Shown: positions 34,710 to 42,697, counted from the first letter of the stretch. The stretch: DNA of 64,000 bases from Actinoplanes sandaracinus (GCF_030009775.1 NZ_JASCTH010000027.1:62001-126000), one strand, 5' to 3'. The notes: generated by a model from the letters alone, not told the origin. Numbers and translations: made by a program.

Positions 34710-34759
34710 AGAACGGAACGTTCCGTTCTGCTATGGTGAAACGGAACGAAACATTCCGC
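34710..34759. promoter_or_regulatory. TetR operators, perfect 20-bp palindrome plus a second site
   Basis: AGAACGGAAC-GTTCCGTTCT (34710-34729) is a perfect 20-bp palindrome. A second, looser copy, CGGAA-N7-TTCCG (34742-34758), follows in the same gap and shares the CGGAAC half-site. The two together cover the divergent promoters of the TetR and hydrolase-like genes. Confidence 0.75.
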
Positions 34760-34777
34760 TCGGTTGAGGAGCAGCCC

Positions 34778-35899
34778 GTGAGCCAGATCCGCCCCTTCCG
34801 CATCGACATCGCGCAGACGGACCTCGACGACCTGGCCCAGCGGCTGCGGCGCACCCGCTGGGGTGCGGAGATCCCCGGTCAGGGCTGGGCCCGCGGCGTC
34901 CCGGTGGACTACCTGCGACAGCTCACCGCCTACTGGGCGGAGGAGTTCGACTGGCGCGCCGCCGAGGAGCGCCTCAACGCCCTGCCGCAGTTCCTCACCG
35001 AGGTCGACGGCCAGACGCTGCATTTCGCCCACGTCCGTTCGGCCAACCCCGACGCCGTCCCGCTGCTGATCGCCCACGACTGGCCCGGCTCGTTCGCGCT
35101 CTACCTGCCCGTGATCGACGCCCTGGCCGCCGACTTCCACGTCGTGCTCGCCAGCACCCCCGGTGTCGGCTTCTCCGGCCCGCTGACCAGCGCCGGCTGG
35201 AACACCGGCAGGATCGCCGCCGCCTTCACCGAGATCATGGACCGGCTCGGCTACCCCCGTTACGGGGTGCAGGGCACCGGCGGCGGCGCCGCCATCGCCG
35301 TGGAGATGGGCCGCCAGGCCCCTGACCGCGTCATCGGCACCCACGTCAACGGCCACATCACGTTTCCCTCCGACGACCCGGCCGACTTCGCCGACCTCAC
35401 TACGGCCGAGCAGCAGCGCCTGCAGCGGTTGCAGGAGTTCCGCGACGACAAGATGGGCTTCGTCGCCATCCAGTCCACCCGCCCGCAGACCCTCGCCCAC
35501 GGCCTGACCGACAGCCCCGTCGGCCAGCTCGCCTGGATCATCGAGAAGTTCCAGGAGTGGACCGACCCGGCCGCCGCGCTGCCCGACGACGCCGTCGACC
35601 GCGACCTGCTGCTCACCAACGTCAGCCTCTACTGGTTCACCGGCACCGCCGGCTCCTCGGCCCACCTCTACTACGAGTCCGCCCACGACATGAACGCGTG
35701 GACTCCCAAGGAGAAGTCCACCGTGCCCCTGGGCGTCGCCCTCGGCGTCACCGACATCACCATCCGCCGCTACGCCGAACGCGACGCCCCCGTCACCCAC
35801 TGGACCGAACTCGACCGTGGCGGCAACTTCCTGCCCGCCGAGCGGCCCGACCTGTTCGCCGCCGACATCCGGGCCTTCTTCGAGTCCCACCGCGGCTGA
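34778..35899 (+). CDS. Epoxide hydrolase-like protein lacking the catalytic residues
   Basis: 373 residues from GTG 34778 with GAGGAG ahead. An upstream ATG at 34733 lies in the operators. It has the epoxide-hydrolase N-terminal lid domain (RPFRIDIAQTDLDDLAQRLR, TRWGAEIPGQGW) and an alpha/beta hydrolase core. However, the usual nucleophile loop QGGDWGA is QGTGGGA (Gly168 at the Asp place), the catalytic-His loop GGH reads GGN (Asn350), and HGxPGS is HDWPGS. Lid residues such as YWFTGTAGSSAHLYYES remain. So it is likely a pseudoenzyme, perhaps a binding protein, or an unusual enzyme. It is TetR-controlled from the divergent side. Confidence 0.85.
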   Translation: MSQIRPFRIDIAQTDLDDLAQRLRRTRWGAEIPGQGWARGVPVDYLRQLTAYWAEEFDWRAAEERLNALPQFLTEVDGQTLHFAHVRSANPDAVPLLIAHDWPGSFALYLPVIDALAADFHVVLASTPGVGFSGPLTSAGWNTGRIAAAFTEIMDRLGYPRYGVQGTGGGAAIAVEMGRQAPDRVIGTHVNGHITFPSDDPADFADLTTAEQQRLQRLQEFRDDKMGFVAIQSTRPQTLAHGLTDSPVGQLAWIIEKFQEWTDPAAALPDDAVDRDLLLTNVSLYWFTGTAGSSAHLYYESAHDMNAWTPKEKSTVPLGVALGVTDITIRRYAERDAPVTHWTELDRGGNFLPAERPDLFAADIRAFFESHRG

Positions 35900-35910
35900 C
35901 CCCGCCGCGC

Positions 35911-35952
35911 GACGGCTTCCGGCCGGTCGGCACGCGCCGGCCGGCCGCCGTC
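35911..35952. terminator. Hairpin terminator after the hydrolase-like gene
   Basis: GACGGC-TT-CCGGCCGG (35911-35926) pairs with CCGGCCGG-CC-GCCGTC (35937-35952) around a 10-nt loop. It sits between convergent genes and has no U-tract. Confidence 0.75.
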
Positions 35953-35985
35953 AGGCGGCAAAGGCGAGGTGGGGCGCGGGCCCGG

Positions 35986-36651
35986 TCAGCGGGGCTGCAC
36001 CGACCCGGTGAGGTTGCTGACGCGGCCCAGGTGGTCGAAGGCGACCTGCATCTGCGAGCCGTCGGGGTGCCGGCCGACCACGCCGGCAGGGCTGTCGTCG
36101 ACCCGCCAGCCCTGCTGGCGCAGGAACGACACGACGACCGTGCGGTGGTCGGCCGTGAAGGCCTGCAGCACCTGCCCGAGGACGGTGAAGGCCTTCTCCG
36201 GCGTGACGGCGCCCTGCACCCGGGACGGGAGGTTCTCCAGGTGGAAGAAGATCGCGCCGCCGTTGTAGGTGCCCCGGTAGTAGGGGCGGCCGGTCAGGCC
36301 GGAGGCGACCAGCGCCAGCCGGTGGCCGTCGACGTGGTCGAGCCGCAGCGACGGCTCGGCCAGTTCACGCGGGCCCTCGCTGCGGCCGTGTTCGCGCAGC
36401 CAGCCGGCCAGTTGCAGCAGGGTCGGATCGATGTTGGCGGCGCTGTTGGCCCAGGCCCACAGCCACGTGCGGTCGGCGTGACTCTCCGTGCCGAGCAATT
36501 GCACGGGGTAGCGCAGGTCGTCGCCGAACGTGACCAGGCCGGTGTTCAGGTCGAGCTGCCAGCCGCGGTCGCCGAGCATGTCGGCGAGCGCCATCTGGCG
36601 CGCCATGCCGGTGGCGACATGCTGAGCGAACAGGTCATCGAACGTGGACAC
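35986..36651 (-). CDS. DUF6882-like protein
   Basis: 221 residues, cytosolic. It begins MSTFDDLFAQHVATGMARQM and has LADMLGDRGWQLDLNTGLVT, TESHADRTWLWAWANSAANI and RPYYRGTYNGGAIFFHLENL, a pattern I recognise as the DUF6882 family of unknown function. A WxWAWAN core is its most conserved part. A strong hairpin (36701-36731) separates it from the TAP-like gene upstream. Confidence 0.75.
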   Translation of the reverse strand: MSTFDDLFAQHVATGMARQMALADMLGDRGWQLDLNTGLVTFGDDLRYPVQLLGTESHADRTWLWAWANSAANIDPTLLQLAGWLREHGRSEGPRELAEPSLRLDHVDGHRLALVASGLTGRPYYRGTYNGGAIFFHLENLPSRVQGAVTPEKAFTVLGQVLQAFTADHRTVVVSFLRQQGWRVDDSPAGVVGRHPDGSQMQVAFDHLGRVSNLTGSVQPR

Positions 36652-36700
36652 GGACCGGCCTTTCGATCAAGGGAGCCGGTGCAGTGTGACACGCCTGTGT

Positions 36701-36731
36701 GCCGGCGCCGACCCCGCGGGTCGGCGCCGGC
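36701..36731. terminator. Hairpin terminator
   Basis: GCCGGCGCCGACCC (36701-36714) pairs perfectly with GGGTCGGCGCCGGC (36718-36731) around CGC, a 14-bp stem. It lies just after the minus-strand TAP-like gene ends. Confidence 0.8.
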
Positions 36732-36742
36732 GCGGCCGGATC

Positions 36743-37162
36743 TCAGACAGCGGGGAAGGGAGCGCGGTCCTGAGCGCAGCGGGTGCCCGCCGGCGGGACG
36801 TCGCCGTTCAGCAGATACCGCGTATACCAGCTGGTGACACACGCGCTGTGGTTGCTGACGTGCCCGAACCCGTCGAGCGTCAGCAACCGTGCGTTACCGA
36901 GCTGCCGGGTCATCCGGACCGCGAGGTCGTACCTGGTCGCCGGGTCGTAGGTGGGGTTCACGACCAGGATCGTCTGCGCGGTGCGGCGGTTCCACGGGCC
37001 GTCGTACGCCTCGCTGATCCTGGGCCAGTCGGCGCAGCCGACCTCGCTGAAGGCTTCGGACCGGCCGAAGGTCGGATGCGCCTTCTCGAAGGCCGAGGGT
37101 ACGGCGACGACGGCGGCGGTGAGGGCGAGAGCGGCGGCCGCACGTGTGGCGAGTCGGCGCAT
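36743..37162 (-). CDS. Truncated secreted protein: signal peptide plus TAP-like C-terminal domain
   Basis: 139 residues from ATG 37160-37162, preceded by GGAAGGAG. A signal peptide (MRRLATRAAAALALTAAVVA) runs straight into EVGCADWPRISEAYDGPWNR and ILVVNPTYDPATRYDLAVRM, then LLTLDGFGHVSNHSACV. The latter is the TAP-like end of secreted tripeptidyl-peptidase type alpha/beta hydrolases, with the C-terminal Asp and His. The whole catalytic core with the nucleophile Ser is missing, about 350 residues compared with the family. It looks like an in-frame internal deletion that kept secretion. Function is doubtful. Confidence 0.75.
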   Translation of the reverse strand: MRRLATRAAAALALTAAVVAVPSAFEKAHPTFGRSEAFSEVGCADWPRISEAYDGPWNRRTAQTILVVNPTYDPATRYDLAVRMTRQLGNARLLTLDGFGHVSNHSACVTSWYTRYLLNGDVPPAGTRCAQDRAPFPAV

Positions 37163-37210
37163 GGACACTCCTTCCGGTGGGAAGCAGGACCCGTGCATGC
37201 TCTTACATAT

Positions 37211-38170
37211 CTACATGCGTCGTTGCGTCATGGCGGCCAGGTCGTCGCCGAGCGGGGTGCGCTCGTAGTAGACGGTCCGCCCACTGCGCCGGCCGACGAC
37301 CACACCGGCCTCGCGGAGCGCGGCGAGATGCCCCGACACGGTGCCGAGCGACACCCCGAGCAGCACCGCGAGCTGCGACGGCGTGGCCGGTGCCCGCAGC
37401 TGTGCGAGGATCCGCGCCCGTCCCGCGCCGATCAGCCGGCCGACCCCGCCCGGTACGATCCGCGGCTGGTCCAGGGCGCCCCGCGCCGGGTAGACGAGCG
37501 CTATCCGCGACCCGTCCTCGCACGTCCACTGGCCGACGGTCCCGGTGTGCGGCACCAAAACCAGCCCTTCGGCGCCGACGATCCGGTCCTCGTGGCCCTG
37601 CGCCGAGAACCGGATCGCGTCGGGCCCGGCCCACCGGACCTTGCCCACCCCGTCGATGGCGTGCCGCCACCCGCTGAGCGCGAGCACCCCGGCCCGGTGC
37701 CGGATGTCGCGTTCCATCACCGCCCGCCGCCGGGCCCAGTCCGGCTCGACGAATCGTTCCCAGCCCCGGGCGAAGACGTCGGCCACACGACCGGCGACAC
37801 CGTCGGTCTCCACCCAGCCGGTGTGATCGGTCTTCCACGCGAACCGCACCGACTCCGCCACGGTCGCCCTTGCCCGCGCGTCGGTGAACCCCCGCATCAC
37901 GGCCAGCTCGTCGGCGAGGCGCGTCGACATCGACGCGGGCGGGATCGCCACGAAGTCCGGCAGGTACTTCGTCGCCGACACCAGCCGCAGCAGGCCCGCC
38001 GCGAACGGATCACCGTCCAGCCACCGGGCCAGAGCCGCCGCGTCCGCCCCCGGCCGTCCGCCGTCGATCTCCAGCCGCAGGACGATCAGCCGGCTCAGCG
38101 TCTCCGCCAACGGCGAGAGCGCGAACCGGCTGGCCCGCAGGGCCTCAGGTCCGAGACGGATCAGCGTCAT
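37211..38170 (-). CDS. ArsR-like winged-helix regulator with large N-terminal domain
   Basis: 319 residues from ATG 38168-38170 (MTLIRLGPEALRASRFALSP). The frame is open far upstream through the divergent MFS gene but that part is noise. The first 240 residues are the helical and mixed DUF5937-like region. The winged helix is C-terminal: RARILAQLRAPATPSQLAVL, LGVSLGTVSGHLAALREAGV, GRRSGRTVYYERTPLG. It is divergent from the MFS gene at 38238, which it probably controls. Confidence 0.82.
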   Translation of the reverse strand: MTLIRLGPEALRASRFALSPLAETLSRLIVLRLEIDGGRPGADAAALARWLDGDPFAAGLLRLVSATKYLPDFVAIPPASMSTRLADELAVMRGFTDARARATVAESVRFAWKTDHTGWVETDGVAGRVADVFARGWERFVEPDWARRRAVMERDIRHRAGVLALSGWRHAIDGVGKVRWAGPDAIRFSAQGHEDRIVGAEGLVLVPHTGTVGQWTCEDGSRIALVYPARGALDQPRIVPGGVGRLIGAGRARILAQLRAPATPSQLAVLLGVSLGTVSGHLAALREAGVVVGRRSGRTVYYERTPLGDDLAAMTQRRM

Positions 38171-38237
38171 CCGCTGACCTTGCGGCATCCGCCGCAAGAT
38201 TTCAAACCCGTGCGGTGTACGCCCGAAGCTGACGACC

Positions 38238-39446
38238 ATGACCACCACTTCGTCCCCCACTCCCGTCCGCGTCCTGCTCCGCGGACGGTTCGGCTGGTTC
38301 TTCGCGGGACGCACGATCGACCTGTTCGGCAGCTCGATGACCACGGTCGCGCTGTCCCTGGCCGTACTCCAGACCTCCGGGAACGCCACCGACCTGGGCA
38401 TCGTGCTGGCGGCGAACATGCTGCCCATGCTCGTGCTGCTGCTCGCCGGAGGAGTCCTCGCCGACCGGTTCAGCCGCCGCCTGCTGCTGATCGCCGCCAA
38501 CCTCGTCAGCGGCGCGGCCATCGCGGCGGTCGCGGTCATCCTGCTGACCGGCCGCTACCACCTCGGCACCGTCGCGGCGCTGTCCCTGCTGACCGGGGCC
38601 GTCGGCGCCTTCGCCGCACCGGCGCTGCGCGGCATCGTCCCGGAGCTCGTCGCCGACGATGACCTGCAGCGAGCCAACGCCCTGCTGTCCGGAAGCGGTC
38701 ACGCCGTCCGCATCATCGCGCCGACCGTCGCGGCGCTGCTCACCGCCACGGCCGGCGGCGGCTGGGCCCTCGCCGTCGACGCGTGCACCTATCTGGTGGC
38801 GGCGCTCCTGTTCCGGCGGCTCCCGGCGGGGAGCCGCACGCCCGCCGCCACGCGGGCGCTGCCGGACGGGCTCGCGGCCGGCTGGCGGGTGTTCCGGTCG
38901 CTGCGCTGGGTCGTACTGACCAGCCTGTCCTTCGCCGTGATCAACGCCGTCAACGTCGGCCCGTGGAACATCCTCGGCCCGCTGCTCGTCACCGACCACG
39001 ACGGCGCGCTCGGCTGGGGCGCGGTGCTGTCGATCCGGGCGGCCGGCCTGCTGCTGATGAGCGTGCTCGCGGTCCGGCTGGTGCTGCGCCGCCCGCTGCG
39101 CACCGGGCGGCTGCTCGGCGTCCTCCCCGCGCTGCCGCTGCTGGCCCTCGGGCTGTCCGGAGACATGTGGATCGTCGCGGTGGCGGCGTTCGTGGGCGGC
39201 CTCGGGTTCACCGTCTCGGCGATCACCTGGGACACCGCCCTGCAGTCCCGCGTGCCACGCGAGGCGCTGTCCCGGGTGTCGGCCTTCGACGACCTGTTCT
39301 CGTACGCCGCGATCCCGCTCTCGCAGCTCGCCGCCGGACCGCTCGCGGCGGCGATCGGCGCCCACCGCCTCGCCCTGCTGTGCGGCCTCGTCTATGCCGT
39401 GGCGGCGCTGGCGCCGCTGGCCAGCCGCGAGGTCCGCCGGGCCTAG
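38238..39446 (+). CDS. MFS transporter (drug-efflux type)
   Basis: 402 residues, twelve hydrophobic segments. FGWFFAGRTIDLFGSSMTTV at the start, GGVLADRFSRRLLLIAANLV after helix 2, and RGIVPELVADDDLQRANALL at the centre are hallmarks of the MFS_3 / macrolide-type exporters. It is divergent from the winged-helix regulator at 37211. The gene is followed by a 16-bp palindrome, CACCGCGG-CCGCGGTG at 39462-39477, which may end transcription. Confidence 0.88.
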   Translation: MTTTSSPTPVRVLLRGRFGWFFAGRTIDLFGSSMTTVALSLAVLQTSGNATDLGIVLAANMLPMLVLLLAGGVLADRFSRRLLLIAANLVSGAAIAAVAVILLTGRYHLGTVAALSLLTGAVGAFAAPALRGIVPELVADDDLQRANALLSGSGHAVRIIAPTVAALLTATAGGGWALAVDACTYLVAALLFRRLPAGSRTPAATRALPDGLAAGWRVFRSLRWVVLTSLSFAVINAVNVGPWNILGPLLVTDHDGALGWGAVLSIRAAGLLLMSVLAVRLVLRRPLRTGRLLGVLPALPLLALGLSGDMWIVAVAAFVGGLGFTVSAITWDTALQSRVPREALSRVSAFDDLFSYAAIPLSQLAAGPLAAAIGAHRLALLCGLVYAVAALAPLASREVRRA

Positions 39447-39461
39447 ACGTCCCGGGGGGCC

Positions 39462-39477
39462 CACCGCGGCCGCGGTG
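39462..39477. terminator. Possible terminator palindrome
   Basis: CACCGCGGCCGCGGTG is a perfect 16-bp palindrome 15 nt after the MFS stop. Without a loop it would need a few unpaired central bases, so it is a weaker candidate than the other hairpins here. Confidence 0.4.
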
Positions 39478-39610
39478 CGCCGCCCGGGGCCGGACCGCCG
39501 CCGCGGCGGTCACCCAGGCTTCCGCCGATGTCGAGCGCCCGGCTCCGGCGCGGGTCGCCCCGCAACGCCGGTCTGGGGAACCAGAGCGGCCACCGGGGAG
39601 TCGAAACGAC

Positions 39611-40090
39611 ATGAATCCCACGCGTCTGATGGTGCTCGCCGTCCTGCTCGCACTGGCCGGATGCGACGGCGCGGCCGGCTCCGGCGGCCCGCAGCCGCGA
39701 TATCTCAACCCGGCCGGCTCATGTCCCGGCGTCGACGCCTCCGCCGAGCGTCTGGCGGATCAGCCGTTGCCCGGGGACTTCCGCCCGGTCTCCGTCGTCC
39801 TCTGCGACCTCCAGCCGGAGGCGTTGGCCTCCCGCGCGGGAGGCACGATTCGGCCACCGGCCGTCCGGCGTTCCATCGGCCCCTTCGACGATCTGGTGCG
39901 AGCGCTGCGGGGGCCGCTGCCCGAGCCGCCGCGCGGGGAGTTCGCGTGCCCGGCGATGCTGCAGGCCCCGATGCTTCTGGCTTTGACCGACGCGTCGGGC
40001 CGCACCGTGCTGCCGGCCATCCCGGCCACCGAATGCGGCTTCCGCACGCCGGCCGTGGACTCGGCCGTTCGGGCGCTGTCCTGGGAGTGA
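39611..40090 (+). CDS. Putative lipoprotein of unknown function
   Basis: 159 residues from ATG 39611. A lipoprotein signal MNPTRLMVLAVLLALAGCDG carries a lipobox LALAGC (Cys18). The mature part has five more cysteines (SCPGVDA, VLCDLQP, FACPAML, ATECGF) and no recognised domain. It probably sits on the outer face of the membrane. The gene stands alone 160 nt after the MFS stop. An open frame upstream is antisense noise. Confidence 0.7.
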   Translation: MNPTRLMVLAVLLALAGCDGAAGSGGPQPRYLNPAGSCPGVDASAERLADQPLPGDFRPVSVVLCDLQPEALASRAGGTIRPPAVRRSIGPFDDLVRALRGPLPEPPRGEFACPAMLQAPMLLALTDASGRTVLPAIPATECGFRTPAVDSAVRALSWE

Positions 40091-40194
40091 GCTTCCGATC
40101 CGGCGTCACCCCTCCGCCGTGCCGCGAACGCTGGTGATGTGAAGAGATCCACTTCGCTCTTGCGGGCGGCATCGCCGCCGGGTTGGCTCGGGGC

Positions 40195-40929
40195 ATGGCG
40201 CTCATCGCGTACGACGAAGCCGACGCCGCCGCGTTCGAGGCGACCCGTCATCTGGGCGACGACGCGCTCGGCGCGTGGCGCGAGGCGATCACCCGATACC
40301 TGGATCCGCAGCCCGGTATGTGCCTGCTCGACCTCGGCTGCGGCACCGGAAGCTGGTCACAGGCGTTCCGTACGTGGTGGCCCGCCACCGACGTGCTCGC
40401 CGTCGAACCGTCCGCCGCGATGCGGGAGCGCGCCCTGTTCGAGCCGGTCCTCTGTGGTGACGCCGCCGATATTCCGGCCGAAGACGAGAGCATCGACGCG
40501 GTCTGGGTCTCCACGGTCATCCACCATGTTCCCGACCTGGCGGCCGCCGCCCGGGAGATCCGCCGCGTCCTGAAACCCGGTGGCCCGGTCCTGATCCGTT
40601 CCGCGTTCCCGGGCCGGCACGAGGGCATCACCCTGTGCCGCTTCTGGCCCGAGGTGATCACCGCGCTGAACGACAGGTACCCGACCGTGGCCGCCGTCGA
40701 GGCCGCGTTCGCCGCCTCGGGCTTCACCACCGCCGGGCTCGAACCGGTCGCGCAGGTCTCCGCGTCATCGCTGCAGGAAGCCGCCACCGGCCTGCGCCGC
40801 GAGGCGCACACTCTGCTGCAGTTGATCAGCGATGACGCGTACGCGCAAGGTGTCGAGCGACTCCACGCGGCCGCGCGGACCGCGACCGGCCCATCGATCG
40901 ATGTCCTCGATCTGCTGGTGCTTCGTTGA
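40195..40929 (+). CDS. Class I SAM-dependent methyltransferase
   Basis: 244 residues from ATG 40195. Motif I is MCLLDLGCGTGSWSQAFR, followed by VLAVEPSAAMRERALFEPVL, the acidic DAADIPAEDESIDAVWVSTV, IHHVPDLAAAAREIRRVLKP and GGPVLIRSAFPGRHEG. This is a complete small-molecule methyltransferase. The acceptor is unknown. A start four codons earlier (40183) is possible. It stands alone before the leader region at 41003. Confidence 0.88.
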   Translation: MALIAYDEADAAAFEATRHLGDDALGAWREAITRYLDPQPGMCLLDLGCGTGSWSQAFRTWWPATDVLAVEPSAAMRERALFEPVLCGDAADIPAEDESIDAVWVSTVIHHVPDLAAAAREIRRVLKPGGPVLIRSAFPGRHEGITLCRFWPEVITALNDRYPTVAAVEAAFAASGFTTAGLEPVAQVSASSLQEAATGLRREAHTLLQLISDDAYAQGVERLHAAARTATGPSIDVLDLLVLR

Positions 40930-41002
40930 CAGTCCCCCCGGCCGTGATCGTCAAGCCTCTTCACGGGCGCACCGATGTAGCCGCTTCGTGGCTGCCTTGG
41001 TC

Positions 41003-41008
41003 TAACCT
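41003..41008 (+). promoter_or_regulatory. Candidate -10 element of the small-protein cassette
   Basis: TAACCT lies 8 nt ahead of ATG 41016, so transcription from it would begin at or next to that ATG and give a leaderless leader peptide. No convincing -35 element is seen. Confidence 0.4.
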
Positions 41009-41015
41009 GCGAGTC

Positions 41016-41066
41016 ATGGTTGGCACCTCCCACGCGGGAATGAGCGCCGCGTTCCACCCCCTCTAG
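41016..41066 (+). CDS. Possible leaderless upstream ORF (leader peptide, 16 aa)
   Basis: ATG 41016 to TAG 41064-41066 encodes MVGTSHAGMSAAFHPL. There is no ribosome site, but a -10-like TAACCT just ahead suggests a leaderless start. Its last codons run through the 5' arm (41056-41062) of the hairpin that covers the ribosome site of the next gene. A translating ribosome would open that hairpin. This makes it a candidate regulatory peptide. Translation is not shown. Confidence 0.35.
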   Translation: MVGTSHAGMSAAFHPL

Positions 41067-41096
41067 GTGGCCGCATCTCGCGGCCCCGAAGGGGGT
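41056..41096 (+). promoter_or_regulatory. Nested hairpin covering the ribosome site of the next gene
   Basis: Outer stem ACCCCCT (41056-41062) pairs with AGGGGGT (41090-41096). Inside it GGCCGC (41069-41074) pairs with GCGGCC (41080-41085). The 3' outer arm is itself the AGGGGG Shine-Dalgarno site six nt before ATG 41102. The fold would hide the ribosome site unless opened, for example by the leader peptide upstream. Confidence 0.55.
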
Positions 41097-41101
41097 CGAC
41101 C

Positions 41102-41335
41102 ATGTCTCGTACGGACAAAGACGGTCCGCATCATCGGCGAACCGGCATCCGGCTTCTCGTCGGTGGCGGTGGTCCGCCTCGCTGGTTCGTCCACCACGTC
41201 TGGACCAGCGGGGAACGTCAAGCGGTGCGAGGGGCGTGCAGAGAGGCCGTCAAGGAGCATCGTCGTGACGGGATCATCGACACCATCCCCAGCGTTCAAC
41301 AGCATCGCCACGGCGCGCAGTGGCTTTGGTGGTGA
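41102..41335 (+). CDS. Small conserved protein of the MSRTDKD type
   Basis: 77 residues from ATG 41102, with AGGGGG six nt ahead. It opens MSRTDKDGPHHRRTG and continues PRWFVHHVWTSGERQAVRGA, CREAVKEHRRDGIIDTIPSV and QQHRHGAQWLWW. I recognise this as a small actinobacterial family, basic and aromatic-rich, of unknown function. The end overlaps the next frame by GTGA (41332-41335), which suggests a two-gene cassette. Compact size and odd leader suggest a phage-derived or regulatory role. That is inference. Confidence 0.7.
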   Translation: MSRTDKDGPHHRRTGIRLLVGGGGPPRWFVHHVWTSGERQAVRGACREAVKEHRRDGIIDTIPSVQQHRHGAQWLWW

Positions 41336-41571
41336 GCGCTGGCGTGCGACATGCAGACCCGGACCTGCCGACCGCGGTGGAGCGGACCGCGGCCGACACC
41401 TGCGCGGGGATCCTCGACCGGAGCATCCCCGCGCAGGTGGCAACCCACCCTCCATACGTTGTGGGACACGAGGGGAGCCCGCTGGGCGACCTGCTTCCGA
41501 CGGCGACCTGGGCGGGCGCGCCGACACCGACCTGCGGACCCGGCTCGACGCGCTGGCCCGGACCATTCTGA
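41332..41571 (+). CDS. Small conserved protein, probably frameshifted near its end
   Basis: Starts with GTG overlapping the previous stop. Reads VSAGVRHADPDLPTAVERTA, ADTCAGILDRSIPAQVATHP and PYVVGHEGSPLGDLLPTAT, then turns to low-quality sequence. One frame over, the end GGRADTDLRTRLDALARTIL + NRMEP stops at 41588 and looks like the true C-terminus. So a base was probably gained or lost around 41505-41515. No known domain. It sits with the MSRTDKD gene as a coupled pair. Confidence 0.55.
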   Translation: MSAGVRHADPDLPTAVERTAADTCAGILDRSIPAQVATHPPYVVGHEGSPLGDLLPTATWAGAPTPTCGPGSTRWPGPF

Positions 41572-41584
41572 ACCGCATGGAGCC

Positions 41585-42118
41585 CTAGAGCGCGATCCAA
41601 TAGCGGCGCTTGAGTCCGATGGGGGTATCGCGTATGTCCTCCAGCACCCCGCCATGCCTCTCGATCACCCGGGCCGACGCGGCGTTGTCGTCGTCGCACG
41701 TGATGAGCACAGACTTCAGGTGTCGTCGCCGGGCCACACTCAGCACCTCTCCGAGCGCCCAGCTCGCCGCGCCGCGACCTCGCGCGGACGGGCGGACGCT
41801 GTAACCGATGTGGCCGGCCGCCTGCAGCAGGAAATCGGTGAGCGCGTACCGCAGCGAGATGGCGCCCAGGACCATGTCCTCCTGGTCGACGATCCACCAG
41901 TACTCGGCGTGCACCAACCCCGTCGCGGGCGGCAGGCTCTCGTCGCTCTCCCGTCGTAACCGTGCCACCCACTCGGCGAAGCCGGCCGGCGAATCGATGT
42001 CATCACCGGGGCGTAGTCCGCTGCCGGGCTGATGCACGCCGTCGCCCCATTCGTCGCGTGACGCCAGCCACGCCGCATGCAGCTCTGTCGTTGGGTTGAT
42101 CATTCTGAGCACGGCCAA
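41585..42118 (-). CDS. GNAT-family N-acetyltransferase
   Basis: 177 residues (ATG 42116-42118; the second ATG, MINPTTELHAAW, is equally likely). Contains VHAEYWWIVDQEDMVLGAIS, LRYALTDFLLQAAGHIGYSV, RPSARGRGAASWALGEVLSV and AASARVIERHGGVLEDIRDT, a normal RimJ-like GNAT with intact acetyl-CoA loop RPSARGRG. It converges with the small-protein cassette. The acceptor is unknown. Confidence 0.85.
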   Translation of the reverse strand: MAVLRMINPTTELHAAWLASRDEWGDGVHQPGSGLRPGDDIDSPAGFAEWVARLRRESDESLPPATGLVHAEYWWIVDQEDMVLGAISLRYALTDFLLQAAGHIGYSVRPSARGRGAASWALGEVLSVARRRHLKSVLITCDDDNAASARVIERHGGVLEDIRDTPIGLKRRYWIAL

Positions 42119-42240
42119 GGATCACGGCTCCACGACGGTTCCCGCAACCCGGATCCGGTACGGGAGGCGGCGTCCTGGCCGTCAAGGTGCTCCGTGGCCA
42201 GGGTTACCCGGCGGCCATCGACGCACAGAGAGAGACCTGA

Positions 42241-42625
42241 TGAACCGATCGACCGAGCACGAGCTGCGCGAACTGTTCGCCGCCGAGGCCGCCGACGCCC
42301 CCGACGATCAGGCCGTGGCCGCCGCGGCGATCCGCCGGATCCCCCGCTGGACCTGCGATCGGTGACCTTCCAGGTGCACACCTGGTTCGAGGGCGGCGCC
42401 GCGGACACCGTGGCGGTCGACATGACACCGCCCACCGCGGGTGCCGGGACGGACGACGCCACCTCCGAGTTCGTCCCGGCCTATCAGATCGGCACCCGGC
42501 TGCTCGTGTCCGGCACTCCCCGCTGGGGCGGCGCGCCGCTCGCCGACCCGATCGCCTGGGGGTGCGGTTTCACCCGCTACTACAGCCGCGCGACGGCGGC
42601 CGAGTGGTCGACCGCGACGAGGTGA
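42241..42625 (+). pseudogene. Internally deleted gene (sigma-factor-associated-type protein remnant)
   Basis: ATG 42241 begins MNRSTEHELRELFAAEAADA, PDDQAVAAAAIRRIPR in one frame. From about 42350 the next frame reads TFQVHTWFEGGAADTVAVDM, FVPAYQIGTRLLVSGTPRWG and IAWGCGFTRYYSRATAAEW up to TGA 42623-42625. The two parts look like the cytosolic start and the outer end of a membrane protein whose helix and middle are gone. I infer a deletion with frame loss. Nothing else is supported in 42119-42240. Confidence 0.6.
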
Positions 42626-42697
42626 CTCACTAGCCAGCCGGAACAGCGGCTTCGGCCCGTCATGCTCCACCGCCCGGTCGAACAGAAACTCGTCCAC

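Noticed and set aside
38202..39464. 420-codon minus-strand open frame opposite the MFS gene
   Set aside because: Gln/Arg/Gly repeats typical of antisense to hydrophobic helices; no protein-like pattern.
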